This document shows positions 27,004-34,807 of a DNA stretch of 64,000 nucleotides, in pieces. The number at the start of each line of letters is the position of its first letter. The first letter of the stretch is position 1. Location of the stretch: the NCBI RefSeq assembly GCF_963975745.1, contig NZ_CAXBIB010000010.1, positions 62,001-126,000 of the forward strand. The letters are read 5' to 3'. The stretch comes from Parvibaculum sp963975745 (GTDB taxonomy: Bacteria > Pseudomonadota > Alphaproteobacteria > Parvibaculales > Parvibaculaceae). The notes beneath the pieces were generated by a model that saw only the letters and a list, made by a program, of their open reading frames with translations, did no database searches and was not told the DNA's origin. Both the position numbers and the translations under genes were made by a program.

Positions 27004-27031
27004 GGGCGGCCACGCTGTCCGCGGGCCGCCC
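27004..27031 (-). terminator. hairpin between ctaE and DUF983
   Basis: A perfect 8-bp GC stem (27004-27011 with 27024-27031) lies 35 bp after the ctaE stop. On the minus strand it is followed by TTTCG. It could lower expression of DUF983 and SURF1 relative to the oxidase subunits. Confidence 0.5.
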
Positions 27032-27065
27032 CCCATTCCGATTGTGGATCGTCGCATCCGCGCGA

Positions 27066-27902
27066 TCAGTGATAGACCGCGCCGACCGAAGCCCAGACAT
27101 AGATGGCAAAAAACAGGAACAGCCAGACCACGTCGACGAAGTGCCAGTACCAGGCCGCCGCCTCGAAGCCGAAATGCTGCTTCGGTGTAAAATGCCCCTT
27201 CATGGCCCGCAGCAGGCAGACGATCAGGAAGATCGTACCGACGATCACGTGGAAACCGTGGAAGCCGGTTGCCATGAAGAAGGTCGAGCCGTAGATACTG
27301 CCGGCAAAAGAGAAGGCCGCATGCTGGTACTCATAGGCCTGGACGGCCGTGAACAGCAGGCCGAGCGCCACCGTCAATGCCAACCCCTGCACAAGACCCT
27401 TCCGATCATCATGCAGCAGCGCATGGTGCGCCCACGTGACCGTCGTGCCGGATGTCAGCAGGATGAGCGTGTTGATCAGCGGCAAGTGCCAGGGATCGAA
27501 GACCTCGACGCCCTGGGGCGGCCAGTGGCCGCCGGTGAACTCGACGCGCGCTGCCTGAATTTCCTCGCCGGCGAACAGGCTCGCATCGAAGAAGGCCCAG
27601 AACCAGGCGACAAAGAACATCACTTCAGAGGCAATGAAAAGGATCATGCCATAGCGCAGGTGAAGCTGCACGACCGGCGTATGATCACCCTTGTGCGCTT
27701 CGCGGATCACGTCCCGCCACCAAGCGAACATCGTGTAGAACACAATGGCAAAGCCGAGGATCATGATCCAGGAGCTTGCCATCTCGTGCATCCAGAGAAC
27801 CGCACCAACGGCCAGAACAAAGGCACCGATGGCGCCGACGACAGGCCAGGGGCTCGGGTCTACCAGATGATAATCGTGATGTTTGGCGTGTGCGTCAGCC
27901 AT
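27066..27902 (-). CDS. ctaE: cytochrome c oxidase subunit III
   Basis: Subunit III of the aa3-type oxidase has 278 residues and seven predicted membrane helices. It carries HDYHLVDPSPWPVVGAIGAF at the N terminus and GFHGFHVIVGTIFL and WYWHFVDVVWLFLF near the C terminus, both typical. It stabilises the catalytic core and proton uptake. In most alphaproteobacteria ctaG/cox11 lies immediately upstream of ctaE; here there is only a 102-bp gap after the small coxF-like gene. Confidence 0.98.
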   Translation of the reverse strand: MADAHAKHHDYHLVDPSPWPVVGAIGAFVLAVGAVLWMHEMASSWIMILGFAIVFYTMFAWWRDVIREAHKGDHTPVVQLHLRYGMILFIASEVMFFVAWFWAFFDASLFAGEEIQAARVEFTGGHWPPQGVEVFDPWHLPLINTLILLTSGTTVTWAHHALLHDDRKGLVQGLALTVALGLLFTAVQAYEYQHAAFSFAGSIYGSTFFMATGFHGFHVIVGTIFLIVCLLRAMKGHFTPKQHFGFEAAAWYWHFVDVVWLFLFFAIYVWASVGAVYH

Positions 27903-28004
27903 GTCCCCATTTCTCCAGTTCGCATGCGGCGGACGCGGCCGCCGGATCAATCCATTCCAATTCGCCGGCGCAAGCAAGGCGCGCCTGATTGCAGACGGGC
28001 CGCA

Positions 28005-28187
28005 TCAGAATGTGCGGTTCGCCACATTGCCCCCAAGTTTCACGATCGTCACGACAAAGAACAGCACCATCAATCCCGCCAATGTCCATGCGAGCGCCAG
28101 ATTGCGCTGACGGCGGCGCTTGAGCTGTTCCTCCGTCCATACCGGAGTCGCAATCTCATGGCGCTTGCTTTCATCCTGCTCGCTCAT
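28005..28187 (-). CDS. small membrane protein of the oxidase cluster (CoxF-like)
   Basis: This is a 60-residue protein with a charged N terminus (WTEEQLKRRRQRN) and one membrane helix (about residues 29-48, LAWTLAGLMVLFFVVTIVKL). It lies 7 bp after ctaB and upstream of ctaE. Small proteins of this kind are common between ctaB and ctaG in alphaproteobacteria and are sometimes called CoxF. The function is unknown, but the position suggests oxidase assembly. The start ATG 28187 is the first Met after a GGGAAA-like site. Confidence 0.75.
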   Translation of the reverse strand: MSEQDESKRHEIATPVWTEEQLKRRRQRNLALAWTLAGLMVLFFVVTIVKLGGNVANRTF

Positions 28188-28194
28188 GTTTCCC

Positions 28195-29163
28195 TCACCA
28201 TCCTGCCGGAAGCGCGATCGCATCGAAGGCCGCGACTCCCAGCGTCTTCTCAGCCAAAAGCAGCGAGAACACGAGGAAGAGGTAGAGGATGGAATAAGCG
28301 AAGAGCCGTTTGGCGGCCTTGTCCTGCAATGCGCCGGGCCGGCTGCGCCAAACACCAAAGGCAAACCACATGAAGCCGGCGCCCAGCACGGCCGCAGCGC
28401 TCGTGTAGAGCAAACCGGCAAATCCCAGCACCGCCGGCAACAGCGTCACGGGCACAAGCAACGCTGTGTAGATCATGATCTGACGCCGCGTCTCGGCTTC
28501 GCCCGCGACAACGGGAAGCATCGGCACTCCAACCTTCTCGTAGTCGCCACTCCGGTAGAGCGCCAAAGCCCAGAAATGCGGCGGCGTCCACATGAAGATG
28601 ATGAGGAACAGCACAACCGGCTCAAGCGATATCGAGCCGGTCACGGCCGCCCAGCCAATCATCGGCGGAAATGCGCCGGCCGCACCGCCGATCACGATGT
28701 TCTGCGGCGTGCGGCGCTTCAGCCACATCGTGTAGACAACCAGATAGAAGAAGATCGTGAAGGCGAGAAGCGCCGCCGCCACCCAGTTCACCAGAACGCC
28801 CATCGTCATCACGGAGAAGACCGAGAGGATCGTACCGAATGCGGCGGCCTCGCCCGGCGTCACGCGGCCAGCCGGGATCGGCCGCTGTGCGGTTCGTGCC
28901 ATCCGGGCATCGATGTCGGCGTCGTACCACATATTGAGGGCGCCGGAAGCGCCAGCGCCAACGGCTACGCAGAGCAGTGCCGTAAAGGCGATGACCGGAT
29001 GAATGCTGCCCGGTGCGACGGCAAGACCGACCAGGGCCGTGAAAATCACCAGCGACATGACACGAGGCTTCAGCAGTTCGAAAAAGTCGCGCGCCGATCC
29101 CATCCCGCCTTCAGGCAGAGCACGCGCGTCGAATTCGTTCTTGCTGATCGCTGTATCCGACAT
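28195..29163 (-). CDS. ctaB: heme o synthase (protoheme IX farnesyltransferase)
   Basis: CtaB farnesylates heme b to heme o, the precursor of heme a. The 322-residue protein has about nine membrane helices. The prenyl-diphosphate site NMWYDADIDARMARTAQRP carries the NxxxDxxxD pattern, and the second conserved loop includes FMWTPPHFWALAL. I chose ATG 29163; TTG 29166 is one codon longer. It lies downstream of ctaD, separated by a strong hairpin. Confidence 0.96.
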   Translation of the reverse strand: MSDTAISKNEFDARALPEGGMGSARDFFELLKPRVMSLVIFTALVGLAVAPGSIHPVIAFTALLCVAVGAGASGALNMWYDADIDARMARTAQRPIPAGRVTPGEAAAFGTILSVFSVMTMGVLVNWVAAALLAFTIFFYLVVYTMWLKRRTPQNIVIGGAAGAFPPMIGWAAVTGSISLEPVVLFLIIFMWTPPHFWALALYRSGDYEKVGVPMLPVVAGEAETRRQIMIYTALLVPVTLLPAVLGFAGLLYTSAAAVLGAGFMWFAFGVWRSRPGALQDKAAKRLFAYSILYLFLVFSLLLAEKTLGVAAFDAIALPAGW

Positions 29164-29218
29164 CAAGCGCCGATAGCCTCAGTCTCCCGGAACGTCCGGG
29201 GTTTTCATCCAGGGGAAA

Positions 29219-29252
29219 CTCCGGCCGGAACAATTTCCGGCCGGAGCTTTTT
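29219..29252. terminator. hairpin between ctaD and ctaB
   Basis: A perfect 12-bp stem (29219-29230 with 29235-29246) has a 4-nt loop. The long T run lies on the plus-strand side; on the minus strand, the direction of the operon, only TTT follows. It may act as a partial attenuator between ctaD and ctaB. Confidence 0.6.
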
Positions 29253-30860
29253 TCATTTGATCCGCGGCAGTTCCGAGAACTGATGGAACGGCGGCGGCGA
29301 GGAAAGCGTCCATTCCAGCGTCGTCGCGCCTTCACCCCACGGGTTGTTGACGGCCTTTTCCTTGCGCATGAATGCCTGCGCAACGCCGTAAAGGAAGATC
29401 AGGACGGCAAAGGCCGAAATGTAGGAACCGATCGACGAGACGTAGTTCCAGTAGGCGAAAGCATCCGGATAGTCCGCATAGCGGCGCGGCATGCCCTGCA
29501 GACCGAGGAAGTGCTGCGGGAAGAAGACCATGTTGACGCCGATGAACGTCACCCAGAAGTGCAGCTTGCCGACGAATTCGGAATACATGTAACCGAACAT
29601 CTTCGGGAACCAGTAGTACCAGCCCGCAAAGATCGCAAACACCGCACCGAGCGAGAGCACGTAGTGGAAATGCGCCACCACGTAATAGGTGTCGTGCAGA
29701 GCGCGGTCGACGCCGGCATTGGCCAGAACGACGCCGGTCACGCCACCGATCGTGAAGAGAAAAATGAAGCCGATCGCCCAGAGCATCGGTGTCTTGAACT
29801 CGATCGAGCCGCCCCACATGGTTGCAATCCAGGAGAATATCTTGATGCCTGTCGGCACCGCGATGACCATGGTCGCGGCCACGAAATAGGCCTGCGTGTT
29901 GACCGACATGCCGACCGTATACATGTGGTGGGCCCAGACGATGAAGCCGACGAAACCGATTGCGACCATCGCATAGGCCATGCCGAGATAGCCGAAGACC
30001 GGCTTCCTCGAGAAGGTCGAGATGATCTGGCTGATGATACCGAAGCCCGGCAGGATCAGAATGTAGACTTCGGGATGACCGAAGAACCAGAACAGGTGCT
30101 GGAAGAGGATCGGATCGCCGCCGCCTTCAGGCGCAAAGAAGGTCGTGCCGAAATTGCGATCCGTGAGCAGCATGGTGATCGCACCGGCCAGCACCGGCAG
30201 CGAAAGCAGCAGCAGGAACACCGTCACCAGGATCGACCAGACGAAGAGTGGCATCTTGTGCAGCGTCATTCCCGGCGCACGCATGTTGAAGATCGTGGTG
30301 ATGAAGTTGATGGCGCCGAGAATCGACGAGGCGCCAGCAATGTGAAGCGCCAGAATTGCGAAGTCCATCGCCGGTCCGGGCGAGCCCGACGTCGAGAGCG
30401 GCGGATAGATCGTCCAGCCGCCCGAGGCACCAGTGCCGCCGGGGGCGCCGGGCACGAACATCGAAATCACGAGCAGCGCGAGCGCCGGCGGCAACAGCCA
30501 GAATGAAATGTTGTTCATGCGCGGAAACGCCATGTCCGGCGCACCGATCATCAACGGCACGAACCAGTTGCCGAAGCCGCCGATCATGGCTGGCATGACC
30601 ATGAAGAAGATCATGATCAGACCATGTGCCGTTACCAGCATGTTGAAGAGATTGTAGTCGCCACCGAGAACCTGGTCGCCCGGAAGCTGCAGCTCCATGC
30701 GCATGACGACCGACATGGCGCCACCGATGACCCCCGCGATGATCGCGAAGACCAGGTACATCGTGCCGATGTCCTTGTGGTTCGTCGAATAGACGTAACG
30801 CTTCCAGCCCGTGGGGTGGTCGGCGTGATCGGCGTGCGCACCCGCAGCTTGCCCTGCCAT
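29253..30860 (-). CDS. ctaD: cytochrome c oxidase subunit I
   Basis: This is the 535-residue catalytic subunit of the aa3 oxidase, which holds heme a, heme a3 and CuB. The His-Tyr cross-link motif is visible in FWFFGHPEVYILILPGFGII. VWAHHMYTVGMSV gives the paired CuB histidines and VAHFHYVLSLGAVFAIFAGW the heme ligands. The start is ATG 30860 (MAGQAAGAHADH). It is preceded by ctaC and followed by a hairpin and ctaB. Confidence 0.98.
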   Translation of the reverse strand: MAGQAAGAHADHADHPTGWKRYVYSTNHKDIGTMYLVFAIIAGVIGGAMSVVMRMELQLPGDQVLGGDYNLFNMLVTAHGLIMIFFMVMPAMIGGFGNWFVPLMIGAPDMAFPRMNNISFWLLPPALALLVISMFVPGAPGGTGASGGWTIYPPLSTSGSPGPAMDFAILALHIAGASSILGAINFITTIFNMRAPGMTLHKMPLFVWSILVTVFLLLLSLPVLAGAITMLLTDRNFGTTFFAPEGGGDPILFQHLFWFFGHPEVYILILPGFGIISQIISTFSRKPVFGYLGMAYAMVAIGFVGFIVWAHHMYTVGMSVNTQAYFVAATMVIAVPTGIKIFSWIATMWGGSIEFKTPMLWAIGFIFLFTIGGVTGVVLANAGVDRALHDTYYVVAHFHYVLSLGAVFAIFAGWYYWFPKMFGYMYSEFVGKLHFWVTFIGVNMVFFPQHFLGLQGMPRRYADYPDAFAYWNYVSSIGSYISAFAVLIFLYGVAQAFMRKEKAVNNPWGEGATTLEWTLSSPPPFHQFSELPRIK

Positions 30861-30919
30861 CTCTGTAACCCTTCGTTCTTGCGGTTTTATGCTTTTACCT
30901 GACCGTCGGAGAAACGCGC

Positions 30920-31771
30920 TCAGCGCGCCTCCACCGCCGGAGCTTCAGCCAATTTAAGTCTTCCGGTGCCGCCCAGCGCAGCCTGTTGCTCCTGCGCGAC
31001 CCATTCGTCGAATTCTTCCCTGGTCACCACCTTGACGCTGATCGGCATGAAAGCGTGGCGCGTGCCGCAGAGCTCGGAGCACTGACCGTAGAACATGCCG
31101 GTGCGTTCGGCGCGGAACCAGGTTTCGTTGAGGCGGCCGGGAATCGCGTCGATCTTGACGCCGAAGGACGGCACGGCAAAGGCGTGGATCACATCGGCCG
31201 CAGTGACGATCACACGCACCGTCGTGTCGACCGGTACCACCAGGTCGTAGTCGGCCGCCAGAAGACGCGGCTGGCCGGGCTGCAACTGATCGTCAGGGAT
31301 CATGTTCGAGATGATCGAGATATCACCATGATCGGGATACTCGTAGCCCCAGTACCACTGGTAGCCGACGGCCTTCACCGTCAACTCCGCCTCGGGAATC
31401 ACGACCTGCTTGTAGAGAAGGCGAAACGACGGGATCGCGATGACCACAAGGATCATCACGGGAATCACGGTCCATGCGACTTCGAGCAGCGTGTTGTGGG
31501 TGGTCCTGGACGGGTTCGGGTTCGACTTGCGGTTGAACCGCAGGATCACGATCGCCAGCAAGGCGGTCACGAAGACGACGATGATCGTAATGATCCAGAG
31601 CAGAAAGTCGTGGAACCAGATGATGTCGTCCATCACCGGCGATGCCGACGCCTGCAAGCCGAGACCGCCATCATGCGGCTGGCCTGCGAAAGCGGCAGCG
31701 ACGAGGCCGCCGTCGAAATGCCAGCCCGCGAACGCGAGCGCGAAGAGGCCAAAACCGATCAGAAACCGCAT
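30920..31771 (-). CDS. ctaC: cytochrome c oxidase subunit II
   Basis: Subunit II takes electrons from cytochrome c through CuA. The 283-residue protein has a signal segment, two membrane helices and a periplasmic cupredoxin domain. The CuA ligands are visible in YGQCSELCGTRHAFM, with an earlier His in VIHAFAVPSFGVK. The aromatic patch YQWYWGYEYPD is also present. It is the first gene of the oxidase cluster. The 433 bp upstream hold no clear gene and should contain its promoter, although I could not assign one with confidence. Confidence 0.98.
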   Translation of the reverse strand: MRFLIGFGLFALAFAGWHFDGGLVAAAFAGQPHDGGLGLQASASPVMDDIIWFHDFLLWIITIIVVFVTALLAIVILRFNRKSNPNPSRTTHNTLLEVAWTVIPVMILVVIAIPSFRLLYKQVVIPEAELTVKAVGYQWYWGYEYPDHGDISIISNMIPDDQLQPGQPRLLAADYDLVVPVDTTVRVIVTAADVIHAFAVPSFGVKIDAIPGRLNETWFRAERTGMFYGQCSELCGTRHAFMPISVKVVTREEFDEWVAQEQQAALGGTGRLKLAEAPAVEAR

Positions 31772-32204
31772 GCTTATCCCCAGCTAGTCAATTCAATTTC
31801 CGGCCCCGGAATCCGGCCGATCCCGGACTGCGCCTTCAGGCGAGCAAATCTCGCCGTCAGAAACCATAAACCGTTCGCCGCCGCAAGTTCCGCTATCGCC
31901 TTCTGCGACGGTTTCCCGCGACGCCTGCCCCCTTTTTCCCGCCCGGCTGCAAGACATGCCAATTTGTCATATTGCGCCTGCCAGACGACTCGCAGTGCAA
32001 AGTATAGACATGCCCGGGGACGAGGCCACAGCGGGGGGCGCGTTTTGCGACGTTTTGCCACAATGGATGGCCGAATCGGAGATTATGGGCACGTCTGGAG
32101 CGGCATTGAATTTCCGGCCCGTGGGCCTTTCCCGTCACTCAAAATGCCCTAGAGTAATGGTTGGATATTCATTCACGCTGCCCTGTCCAACGGATAGCAA
32201 GTTC
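31772..32204. other. gene-free divergent region upstream of ctaC and the orphan gene
   Basis: This 433-bp region separates ctaC (minus) from the orphan gene (plus). A 95-codon minus-strand frame crosses it, but it is rich in Arg and Ala, has no family resemblance and overlaps the likely ctaC promoter zone. I see no repeat, terminator or convincing promoter hexamers. Confidence 0.5.
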
Positions 32205-32600
32205 ATGCGCGACGAAGCCCTGATTCATTTCCATCTCGGCCGCCGTATCTCGGCCGGCGTGCTGCTGCCGCATAATGGCGGCGCGGCGCCGGAGTTGATT
32301 TCCGAGGCCGCACCATGGCTCGACACGCGCGATCCGGGGCGCTGCGTCGTCGGTTTCTGTGCCGCTCATCCAGATCTGGTCGGGGACGTCGTCGGCCCGC
32401 CGCCCGAGGGCTGGCAGGACTGGCGCTTTGCCGACTGGGATGCCTGGTTTGGCCGGATAAACGGCGTTTTTCTGGTCGATCTTGCGTCGCTGAAGGTGAC
32501 GCAATATCCGCTCTACAGCTGCGCCCCGCAGGTGGTGCGCTGCGACCTTTCGGGCCTGCCGCGACGGCTGGTGCCGGTCGAGGAATGGCTCGACCGGTAA
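32205..32600 (+). CDS. hypothetical protein, no recognised family
   Basis: This is a 131-residue soluble protein that I do not recognise. The first part reads MRDEALIHFHLGRRISAGVL, then come several Trp residues (GWQDWRFADWDAWFGRING). The end LPRRLVPVEEWLDR looks like a true terminus. No signal peptide, membrane helix or metal motif is visible. I chose ATG 32205; the frame is open to 31956, but the upstream part does not look coding. It lies 44 bp ahead of tldD on the same strand and may be co-transcribed with it. Confidence 0.55.
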   Translation: MRDEALIHFHLGRRISAGVLLPHNGGAAPELISEAAPWLDTRDPGRCVVGFCAAHPDLVGDVVGPPPEGWQDWRFADWDAWFGRINGVFLVDLASLKVTQYPLYSCAPQVVRCDLSGLPRRLVPVEEWLDR

Positions 32601-32644
32601 GTCCGGCCGTTCGCCATCGCCCAATTCTTCAGGAATACGCGCCC

Positions 32645-34081
32645 ATGACCCATGACACCGCCGATGATCTGTTCTTTGCCCGGACCGGGCTCGACCGCGC
32701 CCGCGTCGAGGGGCTCGTCAACGATACGCTCAACGGCGCCGATGATGGCGAGCTGTTCATGGAGTACCGGCAGTCGGAGGCGCTCGGCTTCGACGACGGC
32801 CGCCTCAAGACCGCGAGCTTCGACACCTCGCAGGGCTTCGGCCTGCGCTGCGTCGCCGGCGAGGCGACGGGCTATGCGCATGCCTCCGAACTCAGCGAGG
32901 AAGCGATGAAGCGCGCCAGCGCCGCCGTGCAGGCAGTCAAGACGGGGCACACCGGCGCGCTGGCCGAGGGCCCGGCCCGCACCAATGCGCATCTCTATTC
33001 CGACGAGAACCCGCTTGGCGGCCAGAGTTTCGAGGAGAAGGCGAAGCTGCTGGCCGAGATCGACGCCTATGCGCGCGGTCTCGACAAACGCGTGCGGCAG
33101 GTTTCGGTTTCGATGACCGGCGAGTGGCAGGCGGTCGAGATCATCCGCGCCGGCGGCGCGACGCTGCGCGACGTGCGGCCGCTGGTGCGGCTCAATGTGG
33201 CAATCGTCGCCGGCGAAGGCGACCGGCAGGAGACCGGATCCTATGGCGTCGGCGGGCGCATGGGCTATGACGTCTTCATCGATCCGCTGAAATGGCGCGG
33301 CCAGGTGGACGAGGCGCTCCGGCAGGCACTGACAAATCTCGAAGCGGTGCCGGCGCCGGCCGGCGAGATGGATGTGGTGCTGGGGCCCGGCTGGCCCGGT
33401 ATCCTGTTGCACGAGGCGATCGGCCACGGTCTCGAGGGCGATTTCAACCGCAAGAAGACATCGGCGTTTGCCGGCCTGCTCGGCAGCCGCGTCGCGGCGC
33501 CCGGCGTGACGGTCGTCGACGACGGGACGCTGGCCGACCGGCGCGGCTCGCTGTCGATCGACGACGAGGGCACGCCGACATCGCGCACGGTGCTGATCGA
33601 GGACGGGATTCTCAAAGGTTATATGCAGGACAGGCTCAATGCGCGGCTGATGGGCATGGCGCCGACCGGCAACGGACGGCGCGAATCCTACGCGCATCAG
33701 CCGATGCCGCGCATGACCAACACCTATATGCTGTCGGGCGACCGCGAAGCGGACGAGATCCTTTCGTCGGTGAAGAAGGGCCTTTATGCGGTCTCCTTCG
33801 GCGGCGGACAGGTCGACATCACCTCGGGCAAGTTCGTCTTCACCTGCACCGAGGCCTACCTCATCGAGAACGGCAGGATCGGCGCGCCGGTCAAGGGCGC
33901 GACGCTGATCGGCAACGGACCGGATGTGCTGACGCGCGTCTCGATGATCGGCAACGACATGAAGCTCGATCCCGGCATCGGCACCTGCGGCAAGGGCGGA
34001 CAGGGCGTGCCGGTCGGCGTCGGCCAGCCGACGCTCCGCATCGACGGACTGACGGTGGGCGGCACGGCGAAGGCCGCTTAA
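32645..34081 (+). CDS. tldD: metalloprotease TldD
   Basis: TldD is the zinc-containing half of the TldD/TldE (PmbA) protease, known for unfolded-peptide cleavage and for processing of microcin or CcdA-type substrates in other bacteria. The 478-residue protein has the active-site motif LLHEAIGHGLEGDFN near residue 260 (HExxxH) and TCGKGGQGVPVGVGQP near the end. The PmbA partner is in the same window at 51580-52956. The start ATG 32645 follows the orphan gene. The stop is followed by an unusual structured intergenic region. Confidence 0.96.
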   Translation: MTHDTADDLFFARTGLDRARVEGLVNDTLNGADDGELFMEYRQSEALGFDDGRLKTASFDTSQGFGLRCVAGEATGYAHASELSEEAMKRASAAVQAVKTGHTGALAEGPARTNAHLYSDENPLGGQSFEEKAKLLAEIDAYARGLDKRVRQVSVSMTGEWQAVEIIRAGGATLRDVRPLVRLNVAIVAGEGDRQETGSYGVGGRMGYDVFIDPLKWRGQVDEALRQALTNLEAVPAPAGEMDVVLGPGWPGILLHEAIGHGLEGDFNRKKTSAFAGLLGSRVAAPGVTVVDDGTLADRRGSLSIDDEGTPTSRTVLIEDGILKGYMQDRLNARLMGMAPTGNGRRESYAHQPMPRMTNTYMLSGDREADEILSSVKKGLYAVSFGGGQVDITSGKFVFTCTEAYLIENGRIGAPVKGATLIGNGPDVLTRVSMIGNDMKLDPGIGTCGKGGQGVPVGVGQPTLRIDGLTVGGTAKAA

Positions 34082-34110
34082 AAAGCTCCGCCTGCGGAAC
34101 AAGGCACAAC

Positions 34111-34220
34111 TTATCCCCATTTTACCCCCCCTCTGTCACGTAACTGTCACAAAACTGTCATAAATGCGCCCGGGACGGCTTCGGACCCGGGGACAAGTCG
34201 CCTTGTCCCCATGGGGATAA
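34111..34220. repeat. 10-bp inverted repeat resembling DnaA boxes
   Basis: TTATCCCCAT at 34111-34120 recurs inverted as ATGGGGATAA at 34211-34220. The first nine bases differ by one base from the classical DnaA box TTATCCACA. The pair brackets the three CTGTCA repeats and a hairpin. Confidence 0.7.
34133..34161 (+). promoter_or_regulatory. three tandem PHO-box half-sites (PhoB-like operator)
   Basis: CTGTCAC (34133-34139), CTGTCAC (34144-34150) and CTGTCAT (34155-34161) are separated by the 4-bp AT-rich spacers GTAA and AAAA. This 7+4 arrangement with an 11-bp period is the classical PHO box bound by PhoB in phosphate starvation. A weak -10 (TAAATG, 34161-34166) lies 10 nt after the second unit. 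Transcription would run to the right, where no plus-strand gene lies for more than 2.5 kb. Confidence 0.75.
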
Positions 34221-34272
34221 CCGGCCGAGGCAGCGGCACGCTGTGGCAAGCGGGCAACAGCGTGCCGCTGCC
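34189..34272. other. two perfect hairpins, candidate structured RNA
   Basis: Hairpin 1 has a 9-bp stem (34189-34197 with 34202-34210). Hairpin 2 has a perfect 16-bp stem (34229-34244 with 34257-34272) and a 12-nt loop. No T run follows on the plus strand. They lie directly downstream of the PHO-box repeats and could form the body of a small RNA. Confidence 0.55.
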
Positions 34273-34299
34273 GCCCTTCCCGCCCGCTCCGGCCACCGC

Positions 34300-34803
34300 T
34301 CAAACCGAAGCCAGAAAGTCCGCGATCTCCCTGTCGCTCCGTAGACGGAACTTTTTTGCATGGGCCGCATCGCACGCCAGGGCTTCCTCGATCATCGCGT
34401 CATGCGTGCGCTTGAAATTCCAGATGAAACGGTAGAAAGCCGGATCGAACTTCTCCGGGCAGCCGGGCGCGAGGTCGGCGCGGGTTTTGCCGAAGAGCGT
34501 CAGTGTGCGGCGGAAGGCGCGCCAGAGGCAGGTGCGGCGCGGCTGGTCGACCCAGACGATTGTGTCGGCGCGCGGCAGGCGGATGTCGAAGGTGCGGCTG
34601 AAATTTCCGTCGACGATCCAGCGGTCTTCGGCGACCGCGGCGGCGACCTTCGACCGGAACTCGTCATAGCTGCTTTCGACCCAGCCGGGTTTCCAGAACA
34701 GCACGTCGAGATGGACCACCGGCAGGGCGAGTTTCTCGCCGAGCTTGCGCGCGAGCGTCGACTTGCCGCCGCCCGAGCAGCCGATGACCAGGATGCGCTG
34801 CAC
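34300..34803 (-). CDS. P-loop kinase-like protein (FlaR/AAA_17 type)
   Basis: This is a 167-residue small P-loop protein of the adenylate-kinase-like, DNA topology modulation protein FlaR-related group. Walker A is VIGCSGGGKSTLARKLG at residues 6-22. It continues with LPVVHLDVLFWKPGW, typical of this family, and DRWIVDGNFSRTFDIRLPRADTIVW. The substrate is unknown. The start is GTG 34803, immediately at the beginning of homology. It lies 4 bp after a VOC-family gene and may be co-transcribed with it. Confidence 0.85.
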   Translation of the reverse strand: MQRILVIGCSGGGKSTLARKLGEKLALPVVHLDVLFWKPGWVESSYDEFRSKVAAAVAEDRWIVDGNFSRTFDIRLPRADTIVWVDQPRRTCLWRAFRRTLTLFGKTRADLAPGCPEKFDPAFYRFIWNFKRTHDAMIEEALACDAAHAKKFRLRSDREIADFLASV

Positions 34804-34807
34804 GCGC

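Noticed and set aside
27042..30506. Plus-strand open frames of about 390-440 codons across the oxidase genes
   Set aside because: They mirror ctaE, ctaB and ctaD, are unusually His/Arg/Glu-rich and have no start context or homology.
31950..31990. Possible sigma54-like site upstream of ctaC (TGGCAT...TTGC, minus strand)
   Set aside because: The GG to GC distance is 8, not the required 10.
31774..32061. 95-codon minus-strand frame upstream of ctaC
   Set aside because: Arg/Ala-rich composition, no ribosome site and no resemblance to any family; it lies in the probable ctaC promoter zone.
34211..34435. 74-codon plus-strand frame after the PHO box
   Set aside because: It begins inside hairpin sequence, lacks a ribosome site and runs into the antisense of the P-loop gene. 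A non-coding transcript is more likely than this peptide.
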